A stretch of 64,000 bases of DNA, taken from contig NBAZ01000006.1 of NCBI GenBank assembly GCA_002794735.1, positions 1,364,001 to 1,428,000 on the forward strand, read 5' to 3'. The stretch comes from Pyrrhoderma lamaoense (Eukaryota; Basidiomycota; Agaricomycetes; Hymenochaetales; Hymenochaetaceae). Each line of letters starts with the position of its first letter. Position 1 is the stretch's first letter. This document shows, in pieces, positions 32,781 to 45,525 of the stretch. The notes under the pieces are model-generated. The model ran no database searches, had not been told where the DNA came from, and was given only the letters and a program-made list of their open reading frames with translations. The translations under genes and the position numbers were made by a program.

Positions 32781-35700
32781 ATGGACACTAGACCCTCCAG
32801 TAGGCAACAACAACAGCGCCCTTCGTCCCCGGCGTTCCCACCGTCGGCGCAGGCGTCGATGCTCCCCCAGTATGGTTTCGGCGCGACCTATACTTTTGAC
32901 GCGCTCGTACAGCAACATCATTTTCTTTATCGTGTCCACACTCCGAAGAACAAAAATAAGGCTGGCTCTTCCTCACTCACGCTTTCTCGTAGCACAAGCC
33001 CTTCGCGAGCGCCTTCAATAGCCTTCTCTCTCACTTCGTCTCCTCGCCCCCTCTCAAGGTCTTTGTACTCTACCCGAAAAGACCTGGTCTCTCACGTTCC
33101 CCCTCTTCACTTTCTACCTCCTTGTCTGCATCTGTATCTTCTATTCGCAGTGATGCTTCAGATTATTTTGGGTTCGGAAACGTTAGCACGGAAAGCTCTA
33201 CACTCATATTTGCTGAGGGGAAAAACGAGGACGAAGAAGACACGGCCCCCAATGATCCTTACTTCCTTTCTCGACGTTTCAAAGACGAACTTTCTTCTCC
33301 CGATGTACATCAGAGGCGTCGCACCTTGAGTACACTTAGCACATTAAGTGGCGGGTCCGGTGTTTACACGCACATGGCTACAGACGACGAAGGCGAGTCT
33401 AGGCTGTCCCGGAGTTTAAGTGTGAATCTAGGCCCACATACACGTATGCACTCTACTTCGCCTGGACGACCGGACACACGTCGTTCAGTGTCAACTTCTG
33501 CGGAGATCCCTTCTCAACAGAGACAACAACAACAACAACAGCAGCAGCAGCAGCAGAAGGAAGGCTCAATCTCCGGAATTTCTTCCCACCGAGCGGAGGC
33601 GTCCGATGCCGCAAAACTCGAGAATGAGACTGTTGCTAATCAGCCGAACGCAATGACTTATGATGATCTCGTAAGGCATCTGGACTGGACGACTCGATCT
33701 TCCTCACCTTACGTCACTACTTCGTTTTCCTTCTTCTGGTGTGTTTGGGAGGCTGTTAGGCGGTATAAGCTTGGAGTTAAGCATGATGTTGAGATCGCTG
33801 TTATTGATGCGCGCCGTGTACAAGGAAGGGCGAGGACGGCTTTGGAGGTATTGAGGAGTACTGATGATAAGCAGTGAGTGTTGTATTTCCCTTTGAATGA
33901 TATTCTTCTTAATTAATATCCTTAATTAATGGGTTTCTGACTTCGTTTATCACTATAATATATTTCATCCTTAATATAGACAAGATAAAGCGTATTGGAA
34001 ATGGTATCGGTTTGCTCTTGAATCACAAGACGTTCTAGTCTTTGGAGCTATTCCAGGTGATGCTATCTATACTTCCGTCCCCCTGACCTCATTACTTTCC
34101 CGTCTCCCCTCTTATTTCTTTCATGCGGGAGGAGGAAATAATTCTGATATCCCCGTGGGCCTAGTATGATCGAAGATCTGAGAGAGGAAGATCCGAGAGA
34201 GCCCGATCCATTATCAATGGAAGACTTTGAAGTAAAATCTATCGTAAAGGAAGTCCCGGACTCGAGTAGCGACGTATCATTCCCTACTACACCTGCACAC
34301 CCTCGAAAGCGTACTGTTAGCAGTTCCTCTCGACTTTCTCAATCTCTTTCAAGAGATATCATCTCATTACAAGAACGATCGTTTGCTTTCTCAAAGGAGA
34401 GAGAATGGGAAGAAGAAAAGAGGAGAGATGAAGAGAGAACTCAGACGAGGAAGTTGTTGGCGGCTTTAGCGTGGGATGTGGGGACTACACTCAAGCCTCC
34501 CAAGAAGACGAAAAATGAAAAAGAGGGCGAGAGAGGGAGACATACTTCGCATAGAGATTTTTGTGCTGCTCTTCAGAAATCATTCTTGGCAAAGACGACA
34601 GACTCAACGGAACCTGGAAGTGGACGTAGTGAGGATGATCGTATGAAGGATGCGACTGATGGTGCTGTGAAATTGGCTGAGACGCTTATCGAACCGTGGT
34701 TCCGTGCGAGGTGTACGATGGCTTCAGCACAAGCTTCTTATCCCTTCCGACACGGAGATTCGGACTCAGAGTCGGAAGATGAGGAAAACGACCCTGACTC
34801 AGGGTGTCTAGGTTTATCGGGAGATGGATGTTCGTTACATTCCCATTCTAAACACCGCACTTTGTCTAGTTCCATGACGTCTTCAGGGAGGATCGAAAAG
34901 GAGGAAGAAGATGATGACGACGATGATGACAAAGAAGAGGAAGAGGAACCGGAATTGGAAGTTGCGAAGCGTACACTCATCGCGTTGGCTTGTGAGCTCT
35001 CAAGATGGCCCGCTGGATGGTGGTACGACGAGCATCGTGATACTGTTGAATCAGGGATCACGAAAGCTGTCGAAACATGTGCTCATGACGCTGCATCAGG
35101 TGCATCGGAACGTTTCGGAAAGGGGGTTGAAAGATTTGAATGGGAAAGGAGGAATAGGACGATTAGTATGGGTAGTGTGAGAAGTTTAGGGAGTTTGGGG
35201 AAGAGAGGAGTGGTTTTTGGGAGGCTAATCCTGGGGAGAGGAGAGCTAGGACTGTGAGTTATGCGGAGCCGAGAGGGCGTGAGTTATCCCGGTCTAGGTC
35301 ACGGTCTAGGGCGCGTTCGCCACTGGTTAGACATGCTTCTGAGGGTAGCCCGTTACCTTCTGGTGGATCTACTACGAATTCTTCGTCTCCTAAACCATGG
35401 CCGACGCGTCGTTCACCATCTAGTGTATTAGAGGGATACAAGCCCCGAGCGAGGTCCCCTCTAGGCATGACACCTGCTTTGGGTCCAGCTATTGTGCTAC
35501 AGCCCAGAGATACTAACTCAAGGGACAGAGAGAGTCGTGAAAGAAGCAGAAGCAGGAGAGAAGAAAGATTGAGTGATGAACAAGCATGGGAGCCGACGAC
35601 ACCTCCGCCAACACCTCCTTTGACTAGTGTTGATGCTACGCAGAAACGTAGGTCTCCACCGCCACCTCCTCCGCCTCGTTCAAGCAAACGTTCGTCTTCT

Positions 35701-37497
35701 CCTCGATCAAGTTCACCTGCCCATCTCCCCAGAGGGTGATGTCTTTTCTCCTCCAACACAGCCTCAGCTCCTGTCCACGCCTCCACATAGTAGGAATCCA
35801 TCACAGTCCAGCTCTAGTACACTTGTAGAGGACTTGGGTCTCGTCACTCCATTATCACTCGGTGTAGCTGCATCCAGCGTTATGGGTATGCGTTCAACTG
35901 CTTCATCCCCGCTTCATTAGCGGGCTCGAGAAAGTCAAGTTCTGAAAGTTTAAGTTCCGCTCTTGGTTTTGGAAATGGATCAAATGTGACTCCGTCACCG
36001 TCCCCTTGAGAAACCAGACGCGGAGATCGTCGGGTCATGGTATGAATGACATGGCTCTCTTGACTGAGGTTGTCACTTCTGCATTTGGGTTGGGAGCTAA
36101 TGGGTTGGTGGGAGCTGCTATGCAGGAATTAAGACTTGACACGTCTTCGATCAACTCGTCTCCATCGTTTTCTGATAAGCTGGATAAACAAGATAGGGCT
36201 CATGCGCTTACACATCATCGGAGACATTCTATGCAGAGCATTGTACAGGAGTCTGAGCTGAGTCCTGTTCGTGAGGATGCTCAGGAGGAAGACGAAGCTG
36301 AGTTAGCGAGCTTAGAGGAAGAGAGGAGAAAGAAAGAAGAGGGAAGGATTTACAAGAAAAACGAGTAGAGAAAGTTTGAAGGCTGTTTGTAGTGATGGTG
36401 AGTTCACTTGGAGTATATTTCAAAACTTCCGATCACTTATGAGTACAAATAGACTCACAGGCCAATGAATCAAGTATGCCTGGAGCATACATCAATACAG
36501 AGACGGGCACGAGCACACCTATCTCAGACATGATGCGCTCCCGCTCTGCAACGCTAGCATCCATCCCTGAGGATAAAGAAGAATGGATGCTCATGGATGC
36601 ACCAAACTCGGCATCAGCATCTATGTACGGCTCAGTCTCAGGTAGCATTGATGATAGCACTAGCTTAGGCAGGACTTTAGAAGAAGAACTGCCAAAGGAG
36701 CCAGTACTTGAACCAACAGTACTTGAGGATGACGTCAATGTTCCAGCCTTGCCCTTGGATGGGGAGGCAAGACCAGCACTGAAGACTTGTGAAAGCTTGG
36801 ACTCTCTGAGCTCTGAGTATTATTCGCATGAGATATATGAACCTAGAGGAAGAGCCATCCAGAATGTGGGCCCGGCCTCGAGACGAAGTACAGGTCTGTT
36901 GAGGTGGCAACTGACCCGATAAATGAATCTCTTTCTGTGGTTGTGCCGGCTGCGGAAAGCGTGAAGACTGTACCTGTCTCTACACCTCATTCTATTATCA
37001 AGACTCTTTGTAAGAGTAGAGCCTTCTTCCGGACACTATTGGTTCTACCTATTCTTAACTATTTCCGACCTTTTGTTCCTCCTCCATCTACTTCCACTTC
37101 CGGTACGTCTACACCGGCTAGGTCACCCGTGTTTGAAGACGACGAACCTTCGAGTGGATCTAGCTCGGTGTTTTCGTACATCAAATCCCGTCTCCGTCGC
37201 CTCCTCCGTTCTACAATGTCACAAAAAACGAACGAGCAATCAAGGTCACTCATCCTCGGCCCACGTCCTGCCTGGGACTCTCCGATATTAGATGAGAGAG
37301 GTCTTGCTTATGGTACGAGAAGCTCTTTAGCGGAACGTAGGAGAGCTGGAATGGTAGATGATAGCTTTTATTCAAGTTCGCGTACGTCTAGCTGGGCTAT
37401 GTCATGCTTTGTTTGTGGGATTATGGCCACGTTGGCGCTTGCGTCGATACATCAGAGGAGGGAGGCGCTTATGCTTGTTGGGAATCGGCTCACGTAA
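32781..37497 (+). CDS. Very large Ser/Arg-rich protein with poly-Q tract and C-terminal membrane segment, frame-damaged
   Basis: One long + strand coding region, about 1,500 residues, unknown family. The favoured start is the ATG at 32781 (MDTRPSSRQQQQRPSSPAF); an ATG at 32694 is also in frame. Order: an FDALVQQHHFLYRVHTPK segment; a Ser/Thr-rich region; poly-Q (33,523-33,556); the ordered-looking part TYDDLVRHLDWTT, FFWCVWEAVRRYKLGVKHDV, then after an intron at about 33,873-33,979 KAYWKWYRFALESQ; a coiled acidic region (ALAWDVGTTLKPP, IEPWFRARCTMASAQASYPF, ALACELSRWPAGWWYDEHRD); an SR-type stretch (ELSRSRSRSRARSPL); poly-P; and a C-terminal helix (SCFVCGIMATLALASI). The frame jumps at about 33,090, 34,158, 35,200, 35,735, 35,910, 36,008 and 36,895, mostly where one extra homopolymer base would restore it. 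It is either consensus error or a decaying gene. Confidence 0.55.
33523..33556 (+). repeat. CAA/CAG trinucleotide repeat (poly-Gln)
   Basis: About eleven uninterrupted Gln codons, first CAA then CAG, inside the large Ser/Arg-rich gene. In-frame and likely length-variable. Confidence 0.85.
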
Positions 37498-38525
37498 TTT
37501 TTTTTGGGTGGGGATCTGTATGTAAAACTCCCTCTCCTTCTCTCCTGGTGGTCGTGTGGCAGTCATACAGTGTTTCCTTTCCTTTTGTTTTGAATCAGTT
37601 GTGTTGTTGTTGTTGTTGTTGTTTGTTGTTGTTGAACTGTAATGCTAATGCTAACGCTATTCATATACGTTTCCTCTCCGTTTTCTTTATGTCTTTGAAT
37701 CTTTATTGTTGTTGCTGTCTGTATGTGATACACCCTCTTCCCCTCCAAGTTGCTAACATTATTACCCAAACTCTAAAAAGCTATTTTTTTTTCGGAAATC
37801 TGTTTTACAGATTCCCTTTTTACTCACTTATCACGAATCGGGATTCGATCCAACGTTCTCCATTTTTTAAATAATTGTTTATGATTCAGTTCATGATTAT
37901 AACTTTACTTTTTGTACGAGTTGATGTCACCCTCCCTGCAACCCCCCCCCTTTTTTTTTTCAAGTGCTTAACAATTTTGATCTTTCATAGGAAGGATCCT
38001 GGTTTTACTTTTTTCTTTATTTCGAGAGATAGCATGACTATATGTCATAAACCTACTTATACATGGTAGACCTTAGAAATAGAAAAACAGAATAATATAT
38101 AGTTAAAGTATGGAGAAACATGCGGAGGACGCTGAGAGAAGGAAGTTTAGTGATCGCTTACAGTGTTGCATGCTTACATGAAACTCAGGGTCGAGTCGAG
38201 CGAGTGAATTTATTGCTTGAGCCAGCTTCCGAACTCGTTTCAGCACTTTTACTACAACGTATAGAATATGTGCAATATCAAGACACTTATACCAACATAT
38301 ATAAACGCTTCATACAAATTTACTATATCCTCTTTGGATGATCTATCTCTTATCAATACTATGGGTTTATCTTATCTTTCCTTGACTTCCTTTCCCGCGG
38401 CCTGTACCTATATATTTCGATGGCCTTTTTTAAAAATTGAATTTATGGAAATGGGTTTCCTTGTGAGAGAAGTGATCTCCTAGTTCTGGCATCCTCCTTT
38501 CAACCATAATACGGTAAACTTCTAG
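37498..38525. other. Intergenic region
   Basis: T-rich 3' region with (TTG)n near 37,600-37,635, a poly-C/poly-T run at about 37,944-37,961, then AT-rich DNA to the hydantoinase start. Short frames here (38,120-38,341 and others) lack support. Confidence 0.5.
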
Positions 38526-41500
38526 ATGGCGGCAAAGTATAGAATTGGCATAGATGTTGGAGGTGTGTAGAGTTGCGTGTGTAGAGATACACGCCTCATT
38601 CCATCATCTATTTGGGGTACAAGTGGAATCTTATTGCTCATTTGTATCTTATCCTCTTTTGTTGTTGTTGTTGTAGGAACAAACACAGATGCTGTTATTC
38701 TGAAATCCACAAAGTCGACGAATGCAGCTGATTGTATCGTTGCATCACATAAAGCTCTAACGACACCGGATGTGACGAGCGGTATCAAAGCTGCACTTGA
38801 AGCAGTTCTCAGTCAATCACGTATAGACAAGAGTGAAATTGCGTATCTCTCCATTGGAACAACTCGTAAGTATATAATCCTCTCTTTTCGTCAAACTTTT
38901 CGACTTTAGACTTAACTTACGATCTTCATCATCATCATCATCATCAACGGCTACAATAGATTTCTTGAATGCCGTTATTGAAGCGGATGCACGTCGTCTT
39001 GCGAGAGTTGCGGTTTTGAGACTTGCTGGACCGTATACTGCGCGCTGTCCTCCTTTTATAGATTTCCCGCCTCGGCTTCGCGCTATCATTGAGGGACATG
39101 TGGCTATTTTGGACGGTGGTCTTGAAGGTATGATGACATCAATCTTCAAGCTATCACTATAAAGTGACATAAGTAATACTTATTCATATCGAATGTCTTT
39201 AGTTGATGGGAAGGAAATAACGCCTGTAAATGAGGCTCAAATAAAGGAACAGTGCTCTGTAATACTGTCGAAGGGAATAAAGAGTATTGTACTTGTTGGG
39301 GTCTTCTCGCCTCTAGCATCTCCAGGGACTCAAGAGGAATACGCAAAGAAAGTTATCTTAAATACTTTAAGTCCAGATACGAAGATCGATATTGTTTGCT
39401 CGAAGGATGGTAATATATTTTTCTTCTACAATTTCTGTCTCTCATTGTTTACACATCAACTCCTTTACAAAGTTGGCCAACTGGGACTACTGGAAAGAGA
39501 GAATGCATCTATCTTGAATGCCTCGATACTCGCATTCGCTCGACGTACTATTGGCGCTTATCAAGCTGTAATTCGACAACTCGATTTGAAATGTCCTTTA
39601 TTCTTGACACAGGTGAAACATTATTAAAGTAACTTCGTACTACGCTTCGATGTTTATCTTTTTTGTTCACTAGCTTGATGGAACACTCGTCCCCGCTGCA
39701 ATCGCTGCTGTTCTCCCTATCCGTACTTTCTCGAATGGCCCGACCAACTCGATGAGAGGTGCCGCCTTTCTTGCGGGCTTAGACAAGTCGGGAAGAAAGG
39801 AAACTGAAGAAGGTGCTCAGGGCACGTCCTGGATCGTTGTGGATATCGGAGGAACGACTACAGATGTCGGTGTTCTCCTTCCTTCCGGTTTCCCAAGAAA
39901 GGCGGCTGCGTTCACTTTGGGTATGTATTTTAGAAATGTTCGCTCATTCATCTGTTAACATTTCTCAAATATAACTCTTAGTTGGCGGTGTAAGGACAAA
40001 GTAAGAGATTTTTCTATTTCCCTATTTCCCTATGTGCAGAAATCTCATTATATATTCACACATCAGTTTCTCAATGCCAGATATTCATTGCATCGGTCTT
40101 GGAGGAGGTTCTCGAGTCCGATTCTCACCTTCAGGCTCAGCTTCTGTAGGCCCTGACTCGGTTGGACTTGATATCTTATCTCGAGCACTGGTTTTTGGAG
40201 GAGATACACTCACTGCAACTGATCTTGCAATCGCTGCTGCTTCCGATACCGACAAAGCATCAGGGAAAATCGGAGATGCGACGCTCCTTAAAGGTGTTTT
40301 GACGCCATCACAGATAGCAGCTGGTAAAGCACGTATACAACGCCTTCTTTCTTCCGCGATAGATAGAATGAAGACATCGCCAGGACCCGCTCGAGTCCTC
40401 CTAGTCGGTGGGGAGCGGTTATTGTTCCAGATGCTAACGAATTAGAAGGCGTAGCAGAGGTTGTGCGTCCCCCATTCTTTGATGTTGCGAATGCTGTTGG
40501 TGCTGCATTGCTCGTGTTTCGGGTACCGTGGATCGAGTAGAAACACCAGGTGCAGGGTTGGGCGCTATAGAAGAAGTTTTAGCTAGATGCAAAGAGGAAG
40601 CTATAAGAAGGGCGGTCGAAGCGGGTGCAAAAGCTGAGACTGTTGAAGTAGCTGAAATATCAGTTGTTCAACTCCCTGTGAGTCCTACTCCGTCTTTTAT
40701 GTGTTCAGTATATCTCTGAATATGTTTTAGTATGTAGTTACGCGTACTTCCCGTATCACAGTTCGAGCTGTTGGTGACCTGGACATTGATGCTGTTTCTA
40801 ACCTTTCCAAGGCCCTAGAAACGGTAGATATTGGCAGCGACCTACCTGAACTTGGTTTGGAGACTGTCGGAGAAACTACGACTAAGGATGCATTTGATGA
40901 ACCAGAGGTTATTGATCCAATCACATATCAACCTAATATATCTTCAGATGGCATCTGGACCCTTTCGGAAACTGACGTCGGTATGGGGACTCGCTTTTGA
41001 TACTGATTTTTATGAGACTAATACTCCTGATGAAAAGCTTTTCTCGCTGATGGTTGTGCCGTGCTTGGATGCGGAGGTGGGGGTGCAACTTATGCAGCAT
41101 CGCTTATGGCGCGTCAAGCACTTCGAGACGGACGTCAGATTCGTGTTGTTGACATTGATAATCTCCTCAATAAGACCACGGTCAACAATTCTACAGAATC
41201 AAATTCGAAGGATTCACAATCATGGATTATACCTTGTGGGTTTATGGGAAGTCCGAGTGTTGCGATTGAACGTATACCATCAGGAAATGAGATACCAACT
41301 GCGGTCACAAGCACAATGCGGTTTTTGGGTGTTCAAAAAGCAAACATAGCGGGTGTCATCTCGTATGATATCATTATTTTTATTTTTTTCTAGTCGTGAG
41401 TTAATATTAGATATCTAGTGACGAGATCGGAGGTAAAAATGGACTGGAGCCAATGTTACTTGCTGCAAAGGATGGGTTTGAATTCCTGTTGTTGATGGTG

Positions 41501-42681
41501 AGTAGCATATGGATCTGTATCTTGTACTACTAAGTACGTGATTAGGGGACTTGATGGGCCGTGCATATCCCAGATTAGAGCAAATACTTCCTTGTGTGTT
41601 CAAGGAAGATGCGTACGTAGTTTTTACTAGCTTATGCGATTTGCTTCAAATCGTTTTATACACCGAATTAGACTATGCCCTATATCAGCCGCTGACGGAG
41701 TAGGAAACTCGATGGTAAGTTTCCCGGCCCGGGTTTCTATACAAATTTGACCAACTTTTTTAGATTGTTCCTTGTGCAAGGAATAGTCCTATTGTAGAGG
41801 ACATGCTTCGAGCTGCATGTACTGTCCTTGGTTCCGCTGTGGCTATTTCGGCTTGTCCAATGCGTGTAGAAGAACTAAAGTCCATGATTATCGTGGGATC
41901 AACAAGTCAGGCGTGGAGGATAGGTCGAGCAATAGCAATTTGTAGAAAGACCAAGTCTGTGTATTCTTCTTCATCAAACTTGCTAAAGCTAACGCTGTTT
42001 TATCTAGTAACCTAGGGGCTATTCCCGATGAAATCGCCAAACTTCAAGACGGAAAATGCCTTTTTGTCGGCAAGGTCTGTTTAGTTTATCAATTGTATAG
42101 GTGTATATGAAATTAATTGCGATTTACAGATAGTCGAGGTCGAACGTGAAGTAAGAGGTGGCTTCACTCACGGATGTATTACGGTAGCCCCTTTATTACT
42201 GGATGAACTTGAGGGTCCGGGATCCGAAGCGACTTCCTTCGGTAACACAAAACTTCTCATCCCTTTCCAAAATGAGAACATATGTGCGAAGTTAGTAGAT
42301 AGTCATGGATCAGAGAAAGTAAGTGTAATTTACATACACGTATTTACAGAACATACCGTTAACCCCGATGTCAGATATTATGCTCTGTACCAGACCTTAT
42401 TGCGGTTTTGGATTCTCAGAGTGGAGCATCAATCGGTACCCAAGATTATCGTTATGGACTACGTGTCACTGTAATAGGTCTGTCATGCGATCCAAGGTGG
42501 GCAACACCGAAGGGGCTAGAAATAGGTGGACCAAAGGCATTTAAGTGAGTGTTTACCATGAATCCTTATAGCCGTCTTATCTCTTACATCTGAATTGCGA
42601 AGCTTGAGTAATGAATACAGACCAATCGGGAAGTATACAGAGCCCAGAAGCGTTATCAAGGAGTTTGGGCATCGTTCGTAG
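38526..42681 (+). CDS. Hydantoinase/oxoprolinase-type ATP-dependent amidohydrolase fused to a DUF917-like domain
   Basis: Start at 38526 (MAAKYRIGIDVGG, spliced to TNTDAVILKSTKSTNAADC), the ATP-binding N-terminal motif of the hydantoinase/oxoprolinase family. Further parts: KALTTPDVTSGIKAALEAVL, IEADARRLARVAVLRLAGPY, NEAQIKEQCSVILSKGIKS, ASILAFARRTIGAYQ, SNGPTNSMRGAAFLAG, the second phosphate motif VVDIGGTTTDVGVLLPSG, GLGGGSRVRF, and RVLLVGG. From about 41,040 a second domain reads DGCAVLGCGGGGATYAASLM, VIPCGFMGSPSV-like, EIGGKNGLEPMLLAAK, GDLMGRAYP and RGGFTHGCI, matching DUF917. It ends with TAG 42679-42681. The hydantoinase A plus DUF917 fusion is known in fungi; the substrate (cyclic amide or lactam) is unproven. 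About 14 introns. Single-base losses at about 40,415 (G run), 40,512 (G) and 41,482 (A run) each need one base restored. Confidence 0.85.
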
Positions 42682-44479
42682 ATTACCTCATCAGTGCCGA
42701 TTCACAGGAAACTAGATTTAGCGTTTAAAGCACTATCAGCGGCTCCCGACCAGAACGAAAAGTTCGAGCGTAAAAGGTTCAGGAGCCAGTGCTAAATATA
42801 TAATAGATACCCTGGAGCTATTTTATTTGGAAAGATATTTGAAATAACATGGATTTGTATAATAATAAGTAACAACTACATTTTGAGAGTGACTCAAATT
42901 AAGAATAGGCGATACGGTGATTTCTGGAAAATCTAGAAAGGACATGCGGAAATCGGGGCGGATACAGATTTCAGGGCGATACTCGCACATTGTCGGACCG
43001 TTCTCGGTAGTTTCCATTTATACCTTGAATGTGGTATTGAGATTCCAGAGGACAAGTAACGTGTTTTTATCCGAATGATACAAATATACTATTTAATACA
43101 TGAATGATTCTCCTACAATTGGACCTGCAGTTATGTCTATATGCTTCTACAAAATTTTTTGTGTTCGGTGACTTTAGACACCTTAAATAATTACTATTGT
43201 ACAACCCTTTTTTTTCTTTTACATCCAAGCACAATTCTCGGTATCAAGAAGCTCCGCCTAAGTGGCAGAAAGAAGTAGATGTGAACAGCTTCTCAAACAA
43301 GGTATATGTGTAAGCACGCACCTCTAACCGCTCCTCTTGGGGGCTCGACACGACACTCGACGCGATGGAGGGGTAGAACTTCCACGTGTAAGGTTCGGAA
43401 GTAGACCCAGTCCGATTGCCCAGGTCTTGTGAGTTTTGGGACGGAGCTAAGTAGTTTCAAAGGAAACGAATGAAATTAAATGAGCGTTTGTACGACAGAA
43501 GCAGCTGACCTCTGGCGTTCCGGAGAACTCATGCCAAGACTCACAGTTATCGGAGTTCTAGTTTGAATCGAATATAACACCAGTCAGCTGAGAGAGAAAG
43601 GAGAGACAGAGGATTTTGCATACAAGTTTGGGACTTGAGTTCTGAGACGACGACATGGTTTCCAGCTTATTTAGTATAATTGAATAAAGGCTGTGTAGAA
43701 GATCATTGGTTATGATAAGGGAATAAAGTCTAAGAGAAACAAACCCGCGCGCAGAAAAGAAGATACTAGAAAGAGATTGAAGGTGATATGTGTAGTAGAG
43801 GAATTCGAGTGGTTCAGAGGACGCCTTTGAGTCGGAGGTCCTCAAAGCTGCTTCATTAAAGTACTTTATAAACTACCAAAAGAAGACACCCCAAAGATAT
43901 GCTGTGATGGTTCGAGACTCTTGGCAGCAGAAATGTATCAGAGAAGCGAGAAAGATGGTGGCTCAAATAGCTGCCCTAGCGTCTATAAAGTCTCCAGAAA
44001 TCAGAAATCGGGGTGCGTCTGTCGTCCCAGAGATTATATATATGTTTGAAGAGAGGGTGGTCGGCCAAATCCGCACGAAAGCAGTGACACCGCACTTCTC
44101 TACCTTCTCTATACTACAATTCGCAAGGAAACCTTCTACAGGGTTTGAGCATGATTAAATGACCTGATTGCCACTGGTTACGAATACATAAGCGAAATGG
44201 AAGCAAAAAAACGCACGGTCGCTGTACAGAAAGATCCAGACAGCTTTACGGCAACCATATCCGGCAATTATCTCTTGCGCCCCTTCTTGGCACAAACCCT
44301 TGAATTCATGTCCTTGTCTGGTTATATCTCACTTTCAAGTTGTTTTTTGTATCTGTTTTGAACAATGAAAAAAAGTCGAGAATAGAAAAAGCGGATTTCA
44401 GATTTCTTCCCACGCTATCAGGTCTTAAATTCGATCACCTTGTGCGGAAGCGGCTTTCAAGTGGACTTATAGTACAAGG
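42682..44479. other. Intergenic region
   Basis: About 1.8 kb. Around 43,310-43,450 it is GC-richer (CTCTTGGGGGCTCGACACG), but I find no tRNA cloverleaf. The 84-codon frame at 43,904-44,158 and the 95-codon minus frame at 43,558-43,845 have no recognisable features. Nothing else supported. Confidence 0.45.
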
Positions 44480-45525
44480 ATGGATACAAAATCGGTTGAA
44501 GAAGTAGTTGTAGAAGATGAAGAAGATGAAAAAGAACAAAGAGATCTCTCATCGGTATCTGAAGGCGAAAATTCGGAAGTCGATGATCACTTAGGTGTGT
44601 GTGTGTCCGTGTGCATTCAGCTTCACCACATTTTGAATTGATAGGTTTGCTTCAAAGATCCTGTTGTGGCACTGATGAATCTCTGTAAGTACCCTAAAAC
44701 TTACTATTATTATCTCAGCAGCTGACGGTGAAAGCGCAGTGGAGATTGCTGTGCATCAAATTTTATATATCCGACATATCTATCTAGAAGAGTGGTTCGA
44801 ACAATGCAAGGCCTTCGATCTTCCTGTTCATCAATGTAATAACGCTATAATCTCAACGTATATTTCTGATATTATGATTGAAACTGCTGAGGAACTATCT
44901 CAGGTACGAATCAACAAGGTTAGATATGCTCCTGTAAACAGCACTGAAAACCATATCTAGGATAATCTAATCGCGTTGATAATAAATTTACATCAATTGG
45001 GTGAACCAGTTGAAAAGTATATTTTTATGTTTAATGAGCCCGGAGAAGTGAAGTACGAAGACCTAAGTGGGCCTCGAACTCTTTCACCCTTCATGGTACA
45101 AAACTTTTTAGAAACGTTGCTCACGAATTTCAAGGCTCTTAATCACCAGCTCCTTCCTTTTGCTACACGCGGTAACGCACTTGATTCCTTCCGACTTTTT
45201 CATTACTTACTAACTTTTCTCAGATGATCTTTCATTCTCTATAGTCTTGCAGACAAAGGACGAAAATATCGATTCTGATGTGTCAGATGTAACCTTCAGT
45301 CTAAATTCTTTTGAAGATCCGGCACTTGTTCACTTCATACAAACCAAAGATCTGAATGTAAAGTATTTTTACTTAAAAAACACGAGTCCAGGCAACTGAA
45401 CAGCAGTTTGCCAGGTCTTCTTACTCGTACAAGAATCGAACACTAAAGCTAGCTCATCTGGTCCTTCAAAATCCATGATGGAGTCCAAAGATGGGAAGTC
45501 ACCTGAACCAATAGCAGAACTGTAA
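44480..45525 (+). CDS. REV7: HORMA-domain protein, REV7/MAD2L2-like (DNA polymerase zeta accessory subunit)
   Basis: Family role: the HORMA adaptor that binds REV3 and REV1 in translesion synthesis. The start at 44480 gives an acidic leader (MDTKSVEEVVVEDEEDEKEQ) that is not typical, so the first exon is less certain. The core begins after the acceptor near 44,720: VEIAVHQILYIRHIYLEEWF, CKAFDLPVHQCNNAIISTYI, EELSQ, then DNLIALIINLHQLGEPVEKY and FMFNEPGEV, SPFMVQNFLETLLTNFKALN. Further exons give FSIVLQTKDENIDSDVSDV and, using the acceptor at about 45,417, VFLLVQESNTK followed by a short tail and TAA at 45523-45525. The VAIHQILY-type opening and VEKYIF strand are the best family markers. Five or more introns. 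Confidence 0.72.

Noticed and set aside
43310..43450. Possible tRNA or structured RNA in the GC-richer patch
   Set aside because: No cloverleaf with a GTTCRA-type T-loop and matching acceptor stem could be drawn.
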